Assembly (NCBI RefSeq): GCF_000265075.1
Contig: NZ_AJYA01000017.1
Coordinates: 1 to 64,000 of the forward strand
Length of the DNA: 64,000 nucleotides
Reading direction: 5' to 3'
Origin: Nitritalea halalkaliphila LW7
GTDB lineage: Bacteria; Bacteroidota; Bacteroidia; Cytophagales; Cyclobacteriaceae
This document shows, piece after piece, positions 19,574-29,558 of the stretch. The notes under the pieces are model-generated. The model searched no databases and had not been told where the DNA came from. It saw only the letters and a list, made by a program, of their open reading frames with translations. Within the stretch, counting starts at the first letter, position 1. Each line of letters starts with the position of its first letter. The position numbers and the translations under genes were made by a program.

Positions 19574-20326
19574 TTATAGCTTTTGGCGCTCGAAATGATG
19601 CATGAGCAACTGTTTTTTCTCATTCGAAATCGACAGCACCTCCCCATTAGACATGTGCACCGAGCCCCCATCCTCTTTCGTGATTTTGGAAATTTGGTCT
19701 AAGTTGATGATGTGGCTGCGGTGAATGCGCATAAACTTGCCCATATCCATAATCCGCTCATACTCCTGCAAGCGCTTAGACACCGTAATTTTTTTTCCGT
19801 CTTCTAGGTGAAAGTGCGTATAGGAACCATCTGCTTTCAGGTAAATGATATCGCGGAGCCAGATAAACAGCATCCCCTCCCCTGTCTGTAGCGTGATTTT
19901 TTTTGGCTTGCTCTCGGCTAAGTTTTCCTGTAACGTTTGCAGGCGTGCCGGTAGCTGGGGCAGTACCTTTTGGAGCGCCCGCTCCAAAGCCTCCTGCTGC
20001 ACGGGCTTCAGCAGGTAATCCACCGCAGAAAGCTCAAAGGCCTTTAGGGCATAGTCCTGGTAAGCGGTCACGAAGATGATCCGAAAATCCACCTGCTGGT
20101 CGGGGAAAAAGTCTAAAATCTCCAAGCCAGAGTAGCCTGGCATCTCGATGTCCAGAAATACGAGGTCGGGCTTATGCTTATGAATGTGCTTTACTGCTTC
20201 GGGCAGATTTTTAGCTTCCTCCAGCACGTCTACTTGCGGAAAATGACGGGATAAGATCCCCTTCAGGGCCATACGTGCCATCGGTTCATCATCGACGATC
20301 AGGGCACGAATTTCTTTACTTTTCAT
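19574..20326 (-). CDS. LytTR-family response regulator
   Basis: A 250-residue two-component regulator. The receiver domain (about 8-125) has acidic Asp12/Asp13, phospho-acceptor Asp59 in LVFLDIEMPG, Thr88 and Lys107. The LytTR DNA-binding domain (about 143-247) carries IIYLKADGSYTHFHL and MRIHRSHIINLDQI. Its ATG lies inside the end of the upstream kinase gene (11-bp overlap), so it is the cognate partner. Binding targets cannot be deduced here. Confidence 0.93.
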   Translation of the reverse strand: MKSKEIRALIVDDEPMARMALKGILSRHFPQVDVLEEAKNLPEAVKHIHKHKPDLVFLDIEMPGYSGLEILDFFPDQQVDFRIIFVTAYQDYALKAFELSAVDYLLKPVQQEALERALQKVLPQLPARLQTLQENLAESKPKKITLQTGEGMLFIWLRDIIYLKADGSYTHFHLEDGKKITVSKRLQEYERIMDMGKFMRIHRSHIINLDQISKITKEDGGSVHMSNGEVLSISNEKKQLLMHHFERQKL

Positions 20327-23325
20327 AGGTGGGTAAGGTTATGAGTACAGCGGTACCCAGCGGTGCTTCTGGGCTGCCTAAATCCTGAATCTGGACCTGC
20401 ATCGAGCGGCCATACAACTGCCCGATCAGAGCGATACGGGTTTCGATTTCTTCATTACTTACATGCGGTGTGCGGTATTTACGCTGCTTCCAGAGGCTCT
20501 TAGAGGCCTCCCGGCCAATGCCATTGTCCCGGATTTCTACCGTCAGTTCATCCGAGCGACCACGATCTGAAGGCCGCACTTCCACGGAAAGGGTCTTCTG
20601 CCCCTCTTTTTCCACTAGCCCGAAACGAATGGCATTTTCGATAAAGGGCTGGAGCATCATGCTGGGAATCATGCAGCGCTCCGGCTGAATTTTTTCCGCC
20701 ACCTGAAGCGTAAATTGCAGCTCGTCTGCCATGCGTATCTTCTCTAAATCTACGAAAAGCCGCACAGTTTCCAGCTCATGCTGGAGCAAGTTGTACTGCT
20801 TGTCATTATCACTCAGAAAACGCCGCATCAGCGCACTAAATTTACCTAAATATGTGCTGGCCGCCGCCTGATCCTCTGCATAAATCAAGCCTTGCATGGT
20901 ATTTAAAGCGTTAAAAAAGAAATGCGGGTTCAGCTGCGCCCGTAAGCCACTCAGCTGGGTGCTCACCAGCAGCTCCTTCACTTGCTCCCGGCGTTCGATG
21001 CGGCTGCGGAGGTAGCGGTACCCATACGCGAAAGCGAATACCACGAGCACCAGCGTCAGCGAGACCACAGGCCACTGCTGCCACCAAGGGAACGCCACCG
21101 TAAGCGGAATCAAAAGCATTTCGGAACGCATCACATCATTCTGCGCGTACAGCTGCAGGCTGCGGTTTCCGGGATGCAGCCTGCCCAAGTTCAACAGGCT
21201 AGCGCCAGCATCTGCATTATTTTCAAGGCTATCCGGCTGAAAACCATAAAAAAGCTGTCGCTCGTTAAAATTCACAAAATCCAAAACCTGATACAGTACC
21301 TGCACCTGCTGGTGTCCCGAAGGAATAGGTTCCTCTAACCCATGGGGCTTCCCATCCACTAAAAGCCCCGTGACTTCCAGCGAAATAGACATCTCCAGCG
21401 GCTCAGCGGCTAAAGGCTGGAAAAATACGCCCGCATTCGTAGCGATGATCAGCTCGTCCTCCGCTAGTAGAAATTGACTTATCGTGATCCCCTTTAAATA
21501 CATGCTGATCGGCAGCAGCGTAAACGTCTCGCTAGCAGGATGATACCGATAAATTTTCGACTCCGCATTAAAATACACGTATTCCTCGGAGGCATCCCAC
21601 TGCACATGATTGAGCCCATTAAGCCCTAGGGAGCCCGCTACCGCTGTAAGCTCAGGCGCCCCACCCTCGGGAAAAACAAGTCGAAAAAGGCCATTTTTCT
21701 GCGTCGCCAGCCACCAATCCCCATTTTTCGAGGTGGTTATCGCATCCACGATAAAGGCCGGCTCCTCGGCATGCCCCGTGCCGCGCAGCAGCTGTCGCTC
21801 TCCCGTACTATCGATCAGATACAAGCCGTTCGTGCTAGAAAATGCATACATCCCCTGTTGCTTCCCATAAAACGCCCTACGCATCCGCCCATTCGCCAGT
21901 GCAAGTACCTGCATTCCCTCCCTATTGATTACCTCAAAAGGAAAAAACCGCTGAAAAGGCAGTTTCGGAATACTGGTCAAGCTTGGATCTAAAATCCCCC
22001 CAAGGCCATAGGAGGCCACGACGAAATTACCGAGGGCATCCTGCACCATATCCTTCCCAAAATAGGCCAGCACCCGCTCCTTAGGGTTGGCATAGGAAAA
22101 ATACCCATTGGTGTGGAGCACCCGGTTCTGCTCGGGCGCAAAATAGATAAACTCGATCTCACGGGGTCCATCTTCCAGCAGCACACGCAGCAGCTCCCCC
22201 TTAGGATCTAGCTCCAGGATAGCTCCCGTGTTCGTCCCCACGAGCAGGTTCCCTGTGGGGAGTCGATGTAAGGCGGTGTAGTGGACACGTCTTTTTTGCC
22301 TCCGGGCAAAGGCCTGCTAACCTGCACAGGCAGCGCTGGAAACATGAACAAGCCCTCGTCTAAGGTTCCCACCCAGGTATTTCCATGACGGTCGCGCACC
22401 ATGTCCGACACGCGAAGATCAGGCAGGAGCGTCTCCTCCAGCTGCAGTGTGACAGGATCTAAGCGGAAAGCCCCCCGATTCGTGCAGACCCAGAGGTCTT
22501 GGCCATCGAGGCTGCGCCAAAAATATTTATAAAGCGCCCCCTCTCCCACAGCTAAAGGAAGCACCTGATTCTCTTCTAACACCTTAAAATTCTTTCTACT
22601 CCCGCGATTCAGCAGCAGCGTGCGGCCCTCACGCCGGATAAAGTGTGTGCGGCCATCCGAAAAAGTAGCAAAAACATCCTCTTGAAGCGGTTTCTCTTGT
22701 CCTACACGATACAAATGCCCCTCGATGCCACGATAATGAATTTCCTGATTATCTGTCAGATACAGGCCCACCACCCCTGGATTTTCGGAAGGAAGAAGGG
22801 CCTCGATGGCCTCCGTTTGTAAGTCGTAGCGGTAGATGTTTTGGAAGGTTTCCAGATACAAATAGGGACCCTGCGTATGCAAGGCCACCAGCTCCTCCCG
22901 CTCACGAAAAAACTGGTTCAGTGCCGCCGGCGCAAGCAGCTGTTCGCCTTCGATGGTGAAGATTTGATTGGCGAAATTTTTACACCAAATGCGCCTTGGC
23001 TATCGGCAATAATGTTATCGACAGGCTGATGCCGTGCCTCGGGCATGGAAAGTCGTTCGAAGCGGAAGCCATTAAAACGGAAAATACCCAGCTCTGTGCC
23101 CACATACATCAGCCCTGCTGGCGTGACGTGCAGGCTGTAAACGGTGGGCGAGGGTAAGCCTTCTAAGTAAGACACCTGGCGGTGAAAGCGCTCCACCGTG
23201 CTTCCTCCAGGATCTGGAGCGGAAAAGGCATACCCTTCCGCCTGCACTCCGCTGGAGAGACACATCCAAAATAGCATGCCTAAAAAACTACTCAAGCAGC
23301 TGAAGAAAGGCTTAAAATCCGACAT
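20316..23325 (-). CDS. LytS-type sensor histidine kinase with periplasmic propeller, frameshifted twice
   Basis: The start at 23325 (MSDFKPFFSCLSSF) gives an N-terminal signal segment. Propeller repeats follow (SPTVYSLHV, VGTELGIFRFNG, WVGTLDEGLFMFP, WWLATQKNGLFRL). Then come a Y_Y_Y-type beta domain (VQVLYQVLDFVNFNERQLF), one membrane span (VVSLTLVLVVFAFAYGY), a LytS-type His_kinase box (LRAQLNPHFFFNALNTMQGL) and an ATPase with FIENAIRFGL and DNGIG. It probably senses an envelope or saccharide cue and phosphorylates the LytTR regulator. Two frame breaks, a lost A near 22977-22981 and a lost C near 22283-22284, are resolved by one-base corrections, giving about 1,000 residues. Confidence 0.88.
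22295..22310. repeat. 16-nt dyad TTTGCC-TCCG-GGCAAA (intragenic)
   Basis: Six-base perfect arms, four-base centre, inside the kinase gene about 10 bp from one of its frameshift sites. It could be a 17-nt family member that lost one base. Confidence 0.45.
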
Positions 23326-23484
23326 ATACAGGGTGTTAATGATGCCTCTCCTTCTCGGAAGCAAGAAAAACCTGCCTCCCGAAGAAGGCAGCTTTCTACC
23401 CGAAAAATTAAGAATAAGTCACCAAAAAAAATCAAAAATCATTGGTTCAATCGCCCAAAAGAAACCATCTGATTTCGTATGATT

Positions 23485-23492
23485 CAAAGGTA
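23485..23492 (-). promoter_or_regulatory. -7 box TACCTTTG for the sensor kinase
   Basis: CAAAGGTA on the plus strand reads TACCTTTG on the minus strand. It sits about 160 bp upstream of the kinase ATG at 23325, leaving a long leader. Confidence 0.5.
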
Positions 23493-23571
23493 AGGCAATT
23501 TTATTTTCTAAATCGAGGGAGTTCACCAACTAGGGTATTTTCCCCATGAAAGCAGTAAAATCTTTCACCAA

Positions 23572-24597
23572 TCAAAAGTGCTTCCAGCCCTGGGCCTTGA
23601 GGGGCACCGCCGCACCCCCCTTCGTCACCAAGTGGAAACCTTCCGTCACCGGACTCATGTGACCGATAAAGTGAATATCAGGATGCTTTTCCAAAGCCGC
23701 GAAGTCGGACTGCTTGATCGTAAAGAGCAGCTCGTAGTCCTCTCCTCCATTCAGCACACAGGTTATCGGATCGAGTCCGAGCTCCACCGCCGTATCATAG
23801 GTCTGCTTCGCAATCGGCAACTTATCCTCATACAGGAGCGCCCCTAATCCTGAGGACTTGCCGATATGAAATAGCTCAGAGGCCAGACCGTCCGACACAT
23901 CGATCATGGAGGTAGGCACCACGCCCAGCTCGCGCAGCTCATGGATGATATCCACTCGCGCATCGGGCTTAAGCTGCCGCCCTGTGACATAGGCGTATTT
24001 TTCCAGTTCAGGCTTCATATTCGGATTACTTAAAAAGACCTGCTTTTCACGCTCCAGGACCTGTAGGCCGACCAGTGCCCCACCTAGATCCCCCGTAACA
24101 CAGAGGATATCTTTATCCTGTGCCCCCGAACGATAGCTCAGCGTATCCTTTTGTCCCTCACCGATAGCTGTCACCGAAAGGACTAGCCCACTGCGTGAGG
24201 AAGTGGTATCTCCTCCGATCACATCCACACCATACTGCTCAGCCGCAGCATAAATCCCCCTGTATAAAAGCTCCACCGCTTCCACCGAAAAACGATTGCT
24301 AAGGCCGAGGCTGATCGTGACCTGCTTGGGTAGTGCGTTCATGGCCGCCACATCGGACACATTCACCGCCACCGCCTTAAAGCCCACATGCTGTAGCGGC
24401 GCATAGCTCAGGTCGAAGTGCACCCCCTCCAGTAGTAGGTCCGTGGTCACCACTTTTACATGGTCGCCCGCCTCCAGTACCGCCGCATCATCGCCAATAC
24501 CCACTAAGGTACTGGCCTGCTGCGGACTAGCCATGCCTTTAATACGCTCTATTAATCCAAATTCGCCCAACTCGGCGATTTCTGTTCTCTTTTCCAT
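23572..24597 (-). CDS. thiL: thiamine-monophosphate kinase
   Basis: Phosphorylates thiamine monophosphate to the diphosphate cofactor. The ATG at 24597 (MEKRTEIAELGEFGLIERI) is preferred over 24612 because a TACCTTTG box at 24623-24630 would place transcription initiation near 24615. The family motifs are complete: GIGDDAAVLE, TTDLLLEGVHFDL, VNVSDVAAMNA, GGDTTSS, VTGDLGGA, MIDVSDGLASEL and NGGEDYELLF. Length is about 341 residues, as expected. No thi operon is adjacent. Confidence 0.95.
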   Translation of the reverse strand: MEKRTEIAELGEFGLIERIKGMASPQQASTLVGIGDDAAVLEAGDHVKVVTTDLLLEGVHFDLSYAPLQHVGFKAVAVNVSDVAAMNALPKQVTISLGLSNRFSVEAVELLYRGIYAAAEQYGVDVIGGDTTSSRSGLVLSVTAIGEGQKDTLSYRSGAQDKDILCVTGDLGGALVGLQVLEREKQVFLSNPNMKPELEKYAYVTGRQLKPDARVDIIHELRELGVVPTSMIDVSDGLASELFHIGKSSGLGALLYEDKLPIAKQTYDTAVELGLDPITCVLNGGEDYELLFTIKQSDFAALEKHPDIHFIGHMSPVTEGFHLVTKGGAAVPLKAQGWKHF

Positions 24598-24622
24598 GCC
24601 TGATTCTCTCATTTTTGCCGCT

Positions 24623-24630
24623 CAAAGGTA
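24623..24630 (-). promoter_or_regulatory. -7 box TACCTTTG for thiL
   Basis: The plus-strand CAAAGGTA is the reverse complement of the common -7 box, 26 bases ahead of the thiL ATG. It supports the downstream of the two possible thiL starts. Confidence 0.55.
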
Positions 24631-24718
24631 CAAAATCCATCCGAAACCCGCTCTCTCTGGTTTTCGGCATGTATGTTGCATGTTTAGCGGTATAAACCAA
24701 CAAAACCACAAAACAATC

Positions 24719-24916
24719 ATGAAAACCTTTGGATTTCTCTTAATCATTATCGGTGTCGTCGGACTGCTTTTCTTTGGCTTTCAAGCCATGCAAGACTCCG
24801 AAAGTTTTAGCTTCCTCGGACTGGACATCGCCGTCAGCAGCGCGAACTGGACACCCGTCGTCGGCAGTGGTGCCGTCTTTATTATTGGACTTATTTTGGC
24901 GGCACGCCGCAAATAA
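24719..24916 (+). CDS. small two-span membrane protein
   Basis: A 65-residue protein that starts MKTFGFLLIIIGVVGLL. It has two hydrophobic segments (about 4-21 and 47-62) separated by a short polar loop containing DSESFSFLGLDIA, and an Arg-Arg-Lys end on the cytoplasmic side. The pattern resembles small DUF3185-like integral membrane proteins, but I cannot name a function. A clean intrinsic terminator follows at 24942, supporting a real single-gene transcript. Confidence 0.7.
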   Translation: MKTFGFLLIIIGVVGLLFFGFQAMQDSESFSFLGLDIAVSSANWTPVVGSGAVFIIGLILAARRK

Positions 24917-24941
24917 GTCCTCCTACAGCTAACCCACAACA

Positions 24942-24970
24942 GGGAGCCCGCACATCCGGCTCCTTTTTTT
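24942..24970 (+). terminator. intrinsic terminator
   Basis: GGAGCC and GGCTCC flank a nine-base loop and are followed by seven T, directly after the small membrane protein gene. Confidence 0.85.
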
Positions 24971-25020
24971 AGGCCCGAAAGTGCTAAAAACCCGATCGCC
25001 TCATGGCAAAAGCGTACCGC

Positions 25021-25428
25021 TTAAGCCGGCCGCTCCTGGCAAAGTTCCACAAGCACCCCATTCGTGGAGCGGGGATGTAAAAAAACCACCCACTTATTAT
25101 CTGCCCCTTCTTTCGGCGTCTCATTCAGTACCTCGAAGCCTTCCGCCTTCAGCCGGGCTACCTCCGCGTGGATGTCCTCCACATCAAAGGCTATATGGTG
25201 GATTCCCTCCCCTTTTTTCGCAGTGAACTTGGCGATCGGGCTATCCTCACGACTCGCTTCCAGTAATTCCACCTTCGTCTCACCCACCCTAAAGAAGGAC
25301 GTATGCACCCCCTCGCCCTCTACAGACTCCTCTTTATACGCTTCCGTTCCGAGCAGACGTGTAAACAGCTCGCGAGAAGCAGCCAGATCCTTCACCGCGA
25401 TCCCTAGATGTTCTATTTTTCTCATCAT
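25021..25428 (-). CDS. mce: methylmalonyl-CoA epimerase
   Basis: A 135-residue vicinal oxygen chelate protein that interconverts (2R)- and (2S)-methylmalonyl-CoA on the propionyl-CoA to succinyl-CoA route. KIEHLGIAVKDL, FFRVGETKVELLE, GIHHIAFDVEDI and TNGVLVELCQ hold the expected metal-binding His and Glu positions. Length is typical. Mutase and carboxylase genes are not in the window. It faces away from the IscA-type gene across a short shared upstream region. Confidence 0.93.
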   Translation of the reverse strand: MMRKIEHLGIAVKDLAASRELFTRLLGTEAYKEESVEGEGVHTSFFRVGETKVELLEASREDSPIAKFTAKKGEGIHHIAFDVEDIHAEVARLKAEGFEVLNETPKEGADNKWVVFLHPRSTNGVLVELCQERPA

Positions 25429-25471
25429 AATTTTTTCGTATATTGGAATGTTTTCCTATCAGAAGGTGTTT

Positions 25472-25479
25472 TACCTTTG
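25472..25479 (+). promoter_or_regulatory. -7 box TACCTTTG for the IscA-type gene
   Basis: Exact match to the commonest -7 form here, with TTGG about 25 bases upstream as a possible -33 element. The ATG lies 37 bases downstream of the box. Confidence 0.55.
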
Positions 25480-25515
25480 CCGAAAGATATGGGTGTAATT
25501 TCAAAATTAAAAAAT

Positions 25516-25842
25516 ATGATCATCGTTTCAGATAAAGCGAAAGAACAAATTCTCACCTTAAAACGAGAAGAAAATCGCGCCGAGCACGAAAATATTCGCG
25601 TCTCCGTGAAAGGTGGCGGCTGTTCCGGCCTCATGTACGACCTGCACTTCGATGATAAAACAGAAGAATCGGATCACATCTTCGAAGACAAGGGCGTGAA
25701 AATAATCGTAGACCGAAAAAGCCTGCTCTACTTAGCGGGGACCACATTGGAATTTTCCGATGGCCTAAACGGCAAAGGATTCCAATTCGTCAACCCGAAC
25801 GCTTCCCGCACCTGCGGCTGTGGCGAAAGCTTTTCCATTTAA
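25516..25842 (+). CDS. IscA/SufA-type iron-sulfur assembly protein
   Basis: A 108-residue A-type carrier that transfers or stores Fe-S clusters. The three conserved cysteines are present: GGGCSGLMYDL and the C-terminal CGCGESFSI. Frames upstream of 25516 are open, but the ATG at 25516 (MIIVSDKAKEQI) gives the usual family N-terminus and follows a good promoter. Whether it is the ErpA, IscA or SufA paralogue cannot be decided, because no suf or isc genes are adjacent. An intrinsic terminator follows. Confidence 0.92.
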   Translation: MIIVSDKAKEQILTLKREENRAEHENIRVSVKGGGCSGLMYDLHFDDKTEESDHIFEDKGVKIIVDRKSLLYLAGTTLEFSDGLNGKGFQFVNPNASRTCGCGESFSI

Positions 25843-25873
25843 ATCCCTACCACAAACTACACTTTAGCGATAC

Positions 25874-25903
25874 GCGCACTTCTTTTAAGAGGTGCGCTTT
25901 TTT
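25874..25903 (+). terminator. intrinsic terminator
   Basis: GCGCACTTCTT pairs with AAGAGGTGCGC (one G:T wobble) around a short loop, followed by six T. It ends the IscA-type transcript. Confidence 0.88.
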
Positions 25904-25955
25904 CGTTACAGGCGAATTCTAGCCCTGTCTAAGCCGATTTATGGCTGCGATTATG

Positions 25956-25963
25956 TACCTTTG
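25956..25963 (+). promoter_or_regulatory. -7 box TACCTTTG for gcvT-comB
   Basis: Exact TACCTTTG, 51 bases ahead of the gcvT ATG. Confidence 0.55.
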
Positions 25964-26014
25964 GACCTAGGAGATACTTCTAAAACGATCCTAAAAACTT
26001 AAACAGACCCAAAT

Positions 26015-27115
26015 ATGGAAACAGCGATTAAAACCGTCGCTTTAGATGCTTTGCACCAGGCGCTCGGCGCCAAAATGGTGCCCTTCGCAGGCTTTAACAT
26101 GCCCGTCCGCTACAGCTCAGACCTCGAAGAACACCATACAGTACGCCGTGGCGTAGGCGTTTTCGACGTCTCCCACATGGGCGAATTTTTCGTGAGCGGG
26201 CCAGAAGCGCTGAACCTCATCCAAAAGGTATGCTCTAACGATGCCTCCACCCTCAGCATCGGCCAGGCACAGTACAGCTGCTTCCCGAATGAAACTGGCG
26301 GCATCGTAGATGACCTCATCGTTTACCGTATGGAAGAGGCGCGCTATATGCTCGTTGTGAATGCGTCTAACATCGATAAAGATTGGGCCTGGATCAACGG
26401 CCATAATTCCATGGGTGCGGACCTAGAAAATGCCTCCGACGCCTACTCCCTTTTTGCGGTGCAGGGACCTTTGGCCACAGCCACCCTCCAAAAACTAACT
26501 GAAATCGACCTGAGCAGCATTAAATTCTACCACTTCACCGTGGGCAGCATGGCGGGAATCCCTGAGGTCATCATCTCCGCCACAGGCTACACGGGCGCAG
26601 GAGGTTTCGAGCTCTACGTAAAAAATGAGCATGCTGAGGCACTCTGGAAAGCTGTTTTCGAGGCGGGTGAGGCGCATGGCATCAAGCCGATCGGGCTAGG
26701 CGCACGGGACACACTCCGCCTGGAAATGGGCTACTGCCTCTATGGGAATGACATCGACGACAGCACCTCTCCGCTAGAAGCCGGCCTGGGCTGGATCACT
26801 AAATTTACCAAGCCCTTCATTAATTCCGAAGCGCTACTGGCACAAAAAGAAGCCGGCGTCACGAGGAAGTTGATCGGATTTATTTTAGAAGAAAAAGGCA
26901 TCCCCCGTGGTGGTTATCCCCTGCTAAATGAGGCCGGAGAAACCATCGGGCGCGTCACCTCTGGTAGCCAGTCTCCTAGCTTAGGCAAGGGCATCGGACT
27001 CGGCTATGTGGAGACGGCCTATGCCAAGCCAGGCACAGTACTTCGCGTGGGCATCCGCCAGAAGCAGTTGGCCGTGACCGTAACTAAGTTGCCCCTCTAT
27101 AAAAAAGACGCATGA
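26015..27115 (+). CDS. gcvT: aminomethyltransferase, glycine cleavage T protein
   Basis: Transfers the aminomethyl carbon of glycine to tetrahydrofolate. The 366-residue length is typical. Motifs include [51 protein letters not shown] and the C-terminal barrel with [20 protein letters not shown]. The frame is intact. Its stop codon overlaps the comB start (ATGA), so the two are coupled. The P and H subunits are not in the window. Confidence 0.96.
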   Translation: METAIKTVALDALHQALGAKMVPFAGFNMPVRYSSDLEEHHTVRRGVGVFDVSHMGEFFVSGPEALNLIQKVCSNDASTLSIGQAQYSCFPNETGGIVDDLIVYRMEEARYMLVVNASNIDKDWAWINGHNSMGADLENASDAYSLFAVQGPLATATLQKLTEIDLSSIKFYHFTVGSMAGIPEVIISATGYTGAGGFELYVKNEHAEALWKAVFEAGEAHGIKPIGLGARDTLRLEMGYCLYGNDIDDSTSPLEAGLGWITKFTKPFINSEALLAQKEAGVTRKLIGFILEEKGIPRGGYPLLNEAGETIGRVTSGSQSPSLGKGIGLGYVETAYAKPGTVLRVGIRQKQLAVTVTKLPLYKKDA

Positions 27116-27816
27116 AGACAGTAAGCATTTGCCTCACACCCGCCTTGCGGGAGCTCTATGAGGTAAGTGGCCGCATCGTGGTGGTGGTGGACATTTTCCG
27201 CGCCAGCAGCACCATGGTCGCGGCCCTCTGCGAAGGGGTGGACCACATCATTCCTGTGGCCGATCAGGAGGAGTGCCGAGCGCTTGGCGCCAAAGGATAC
27301 CTCACCGCCGGAGAGCGAAATGGCCACATTATTCCCGGTTTTGACCTGGGAAATAGCCCTTTGGCCTTCCAGCAGGAAGCCTTTAAAGGCCAAAAACTCA
27401 GTATGACCACCACCAATGGCACGCTGGCGATCGAAAAATTCCGCGAAGGGGCACGTGAACTCCTCATCGGGCTTTTATGAACTTGCGCCGCACAGCTGCC
27501 CACCTGCGCACACAAGATGCCGACGTACTCATCGTCTGTGCAGGCTGGAAAGGCAACTATAACCTCGAGGACGCCCTCTATGCGGGTGCGCTAGTGGAGG
27601 CACTTTCGGAAAGCCATACGCCCGCTTGCGACAGCAGTTTGGCCATGAAAACCCTCTATGCAGCCGTAAAAGAGGACTTGAAAGGCTTTTTGGCGCAAGC
27701 TCCCATGCCAAGCGCCTGCAGAACCACGGAATCGAAGGAGATATCGACTTTTGTTTGGAGCTCGACCGCTACGAAGAGCTAGTGCTGCTAAAAGAAGAAA
27801 AATTGGTATTGGCGTA
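27112..27816 (+). CDS. comB: 2-phosphosulfolactate phosphatase family (ComB), frameshifted twice
   Basis: ComB proteins dephosphorylate 2-phosphosulfolactate in coenzyme M synthesis in archaea; bacterial members occur widely without that pathway, so the substrate here is unclear. Recognisable segments are [44 protein letters not shown] and [20 protein letters not shown]. Two one-base losses break it: a G missing from the run at 27469-27471 (restores [14 protein letters not shown]) and a base missing near 27700 (restores [13 protein letters not shown]). The corrected protein is about 235 residues and ends at 27816. It is translationally coupled to gcvT. Confidence 0.85.
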
Positions 27817-27865
27817 ATAATTAGGCGTAAGCGAAAAAATCGTTTCCTAATGCAGGCTTTTTGGC

Positions 27866-27873
27866 TACCTTTG
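27866..27873 (+). promoter_or_regulatory. -7 box TACCTTTG for prs
   Basis: Exact TACCTTTG, 43 bases upstream of the prs ATG, directly after the end of comB. Confidence 0.55.
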
Positions 27874-27916
27874 TATGCCATAAGCAGATGCCTTTTACAA
27901 CCTTAATACCAATAAA

Positions 27917-28846
27917 ATGATGACCGAGGTCAAATTATTTGCCGGTTCGAATAGTCTCCCTTTAGCCGAAAAAATCGCCAAGCATTATGGGAAAAAATTA
28001 GGTGACTTGACCCTTTCCAAATTCAGTGATGGGGAAATGTCGCCAAGCTTTAATGAATCTGTTCGTGGCTGCACCGTATTTCTTATCCAGTCGACTAACC
28101 CGAGCGCTGATAACTTACTCGAGCTTTGCTTGATGATCGATGCCGCAAAGCGCGCTTCCGCCTACAAGGTCTGCGCTGTCATTCCCTATTATGGCTATGC
28201 GCGTCAGGATCGAAAAGACCGCCCTCGGGTTTCGATCGCCGCTAAGCTTGTGGCCAACATTTTGACCTCTGCAGGTGCAGACCGCATCATGACCTGTGAC
28301 CTGCATGCCGGACAAATCCAAGGATTTTTTGACATTCCTTTGGATCATCTGAATGCTTCCGCTATCTTTGTGCCCTATTTGGAGAGGCTGAACCGGGATA
28401 ACCTGATTTTCGCCGCCCCAGATGTAGGAGGAGTAGCGCGTGCGCGTGCTTACGCCAAGCATTTTGCGGTGGAGATGGTCGTCTGTGACAAGCATCGAAA
28501 ACGCGCAAACGAGGTCGCTTCCATGCAGGTTATCGGAGATGTAGAGGGCAAAGATGTCGTACTTATCGATGATTTAGTGGATACGGCGGGGACATTGTGC
28601 CGTGCGGCACAAATCATACTGGAAAAAGGTGCCTTATCGGTTCGCGCCATCGCCACACACGGGGTGCTGTCTGGAAAGGCGTATGAGAATATTAACAACT
28701 CTGTTTTAGAGGAACTGGTCATCACCGATACCATTCCGCTGGTTCAGGAATCAAGTAAAATTCGGGTGTTATCCGTTGCTGATTTATTCGCTAAGGCGAT
28801 TCATGCAGTGACTGGCAACTCCTCTATCAGTGCACTCTTTATTTAA
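27917..28846 (+). CDS. prs: ribose-phosphate pyrophosphokinase
   Basis: Makes PRPP from ribose-5-phosphate and ATP for purine, pyrimidine, histidine and NAD synthesis. The 309-residue class I enzyme shows the YGYARQDRKDRPRVSIAAK flexible-loop region, the catalytic-histidine segment DLHAGQIQGFFDIPLD and the PRPP loop VVLIDDLVDTAGTLC. It is intact. rplY follows 27 bp later and pth after that, the common prs-ctc-pth arrangement. Confidence 0.97.
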   Translation: MMTEVKLFAGSNSLPLAEKIAKHYGKKLGDLTLSKFSDGEMSPSFNESVRGCTVFLIQSTNPSADNLLELCLMIDAAKRASAYKVCAVIPYYGYARQDRKDRPRVSIAAKLVANILTSAGADRIMTCDLHAGQIQGFFDIPLDHLNASAIFVPYLERLNRDNLIFAAPDVGGVARARAYAKHFAVEMVVCDKHRKRANEVASMQVIGDVEGKDVVLIDDLVDTAGTLCRAAQIILEKGALSVRAIATHGVLSGKAYENINNSVLEELVITDTIPLVQESSKIRVLSVADLFAKAIHAVTGNSSISALFI

Positions 28847-28873
28847 TTTATTTATAACTTATTCTTATTTACT

Positions 28874-29449
28874 ATGAAATCTTTAGAGATTATAGGGTTT
28901 AAAAGAGCAAATCTCGACAGTGCTACTTTAAAAGAGCTTAGAGAAGACGGTCAAGTTCCTTCTGTGGTTTACGGACCAGGTATCGAAGAGCAGATTCACT
29001 TCTATGCACCTGCGATTCTTTTCCGCCCGCTTGTTTACACGCCGGATGTACACTTAGTAGAATTAAACATCGAAGGTCAGAAAATCAAGGCACTTCTCAA
29101 GGACACACAGTTCCACCCGGTATCTGAAGTTCTTCTGCACGCAGATTTCTTAGCATTCAGCGAAGACCGTCCTGTGAAGATGGACATCCCTGTAAATATC
29201 GTAGGGAGCTCTCCAGGTATCCAAAAAGGGGGTAAGCTAGAAATTAAAGCCCGTACCTTAAAGGTGAAAGGCCTAGCGAGCAATCTTCCTGATAAAATCA
29301 ATGTGGATATTTCGCACCTAGACCTTGGCAAGTCCGTAAAAGTTTCTGAACTTTCAGTAGAAGGTTTCGAAATTCTTACTAGCCCGAACGTTTCCATCGC
29401 TACGATCGGTATTCCAAGAGCACTTCGTGGTAAGAAATCAGCTGAATAA
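28874..29449 (+). CDS. rplY: 50S ribosomal protein L25/general stress protein Ctc
   Basis: A 191-residue long-form bL25 (TL5/CTC type) that binds 5S rRNA. The N-terminal RNA-binding domain (LKELREDGQVPSVVYG, LLKDTQFHPVSEVLLHADF) is followed by the C-terminal beta domain (DRPVKMDIPVNIVG, LPDKINVDISHLDLG). It sits between prs and pth, the usual context. No frame problem was seen. Confidence 0.95.
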   Translation: MKSLEIIGFKRANLDSATLKELREDGQVPSVVYGPGIEEQIHFYAPAILFRPLVYTPDVHLVELNIEGQKIKALLKDTQFHPVSEVLLHADFLAFSEDRPVKMDIPVNIVGSSPGIQKGGKLEIKARTLKVKGLASNLPDKINVDISHLDLGKSVKVSELSVEGFEILTSPNVSIATIGIPRALRGKKSAE

Positions 29450-29558
29450 GCTTTTTCTCCCTAAATTACCTACATCCTGCCCAGTATTTACGCTGTGGCA
29501 GGATGTCTTGTTTCCGGCCGATAGCAGGAGCCGGCCGCCACTCACCCCCTCATCACTC

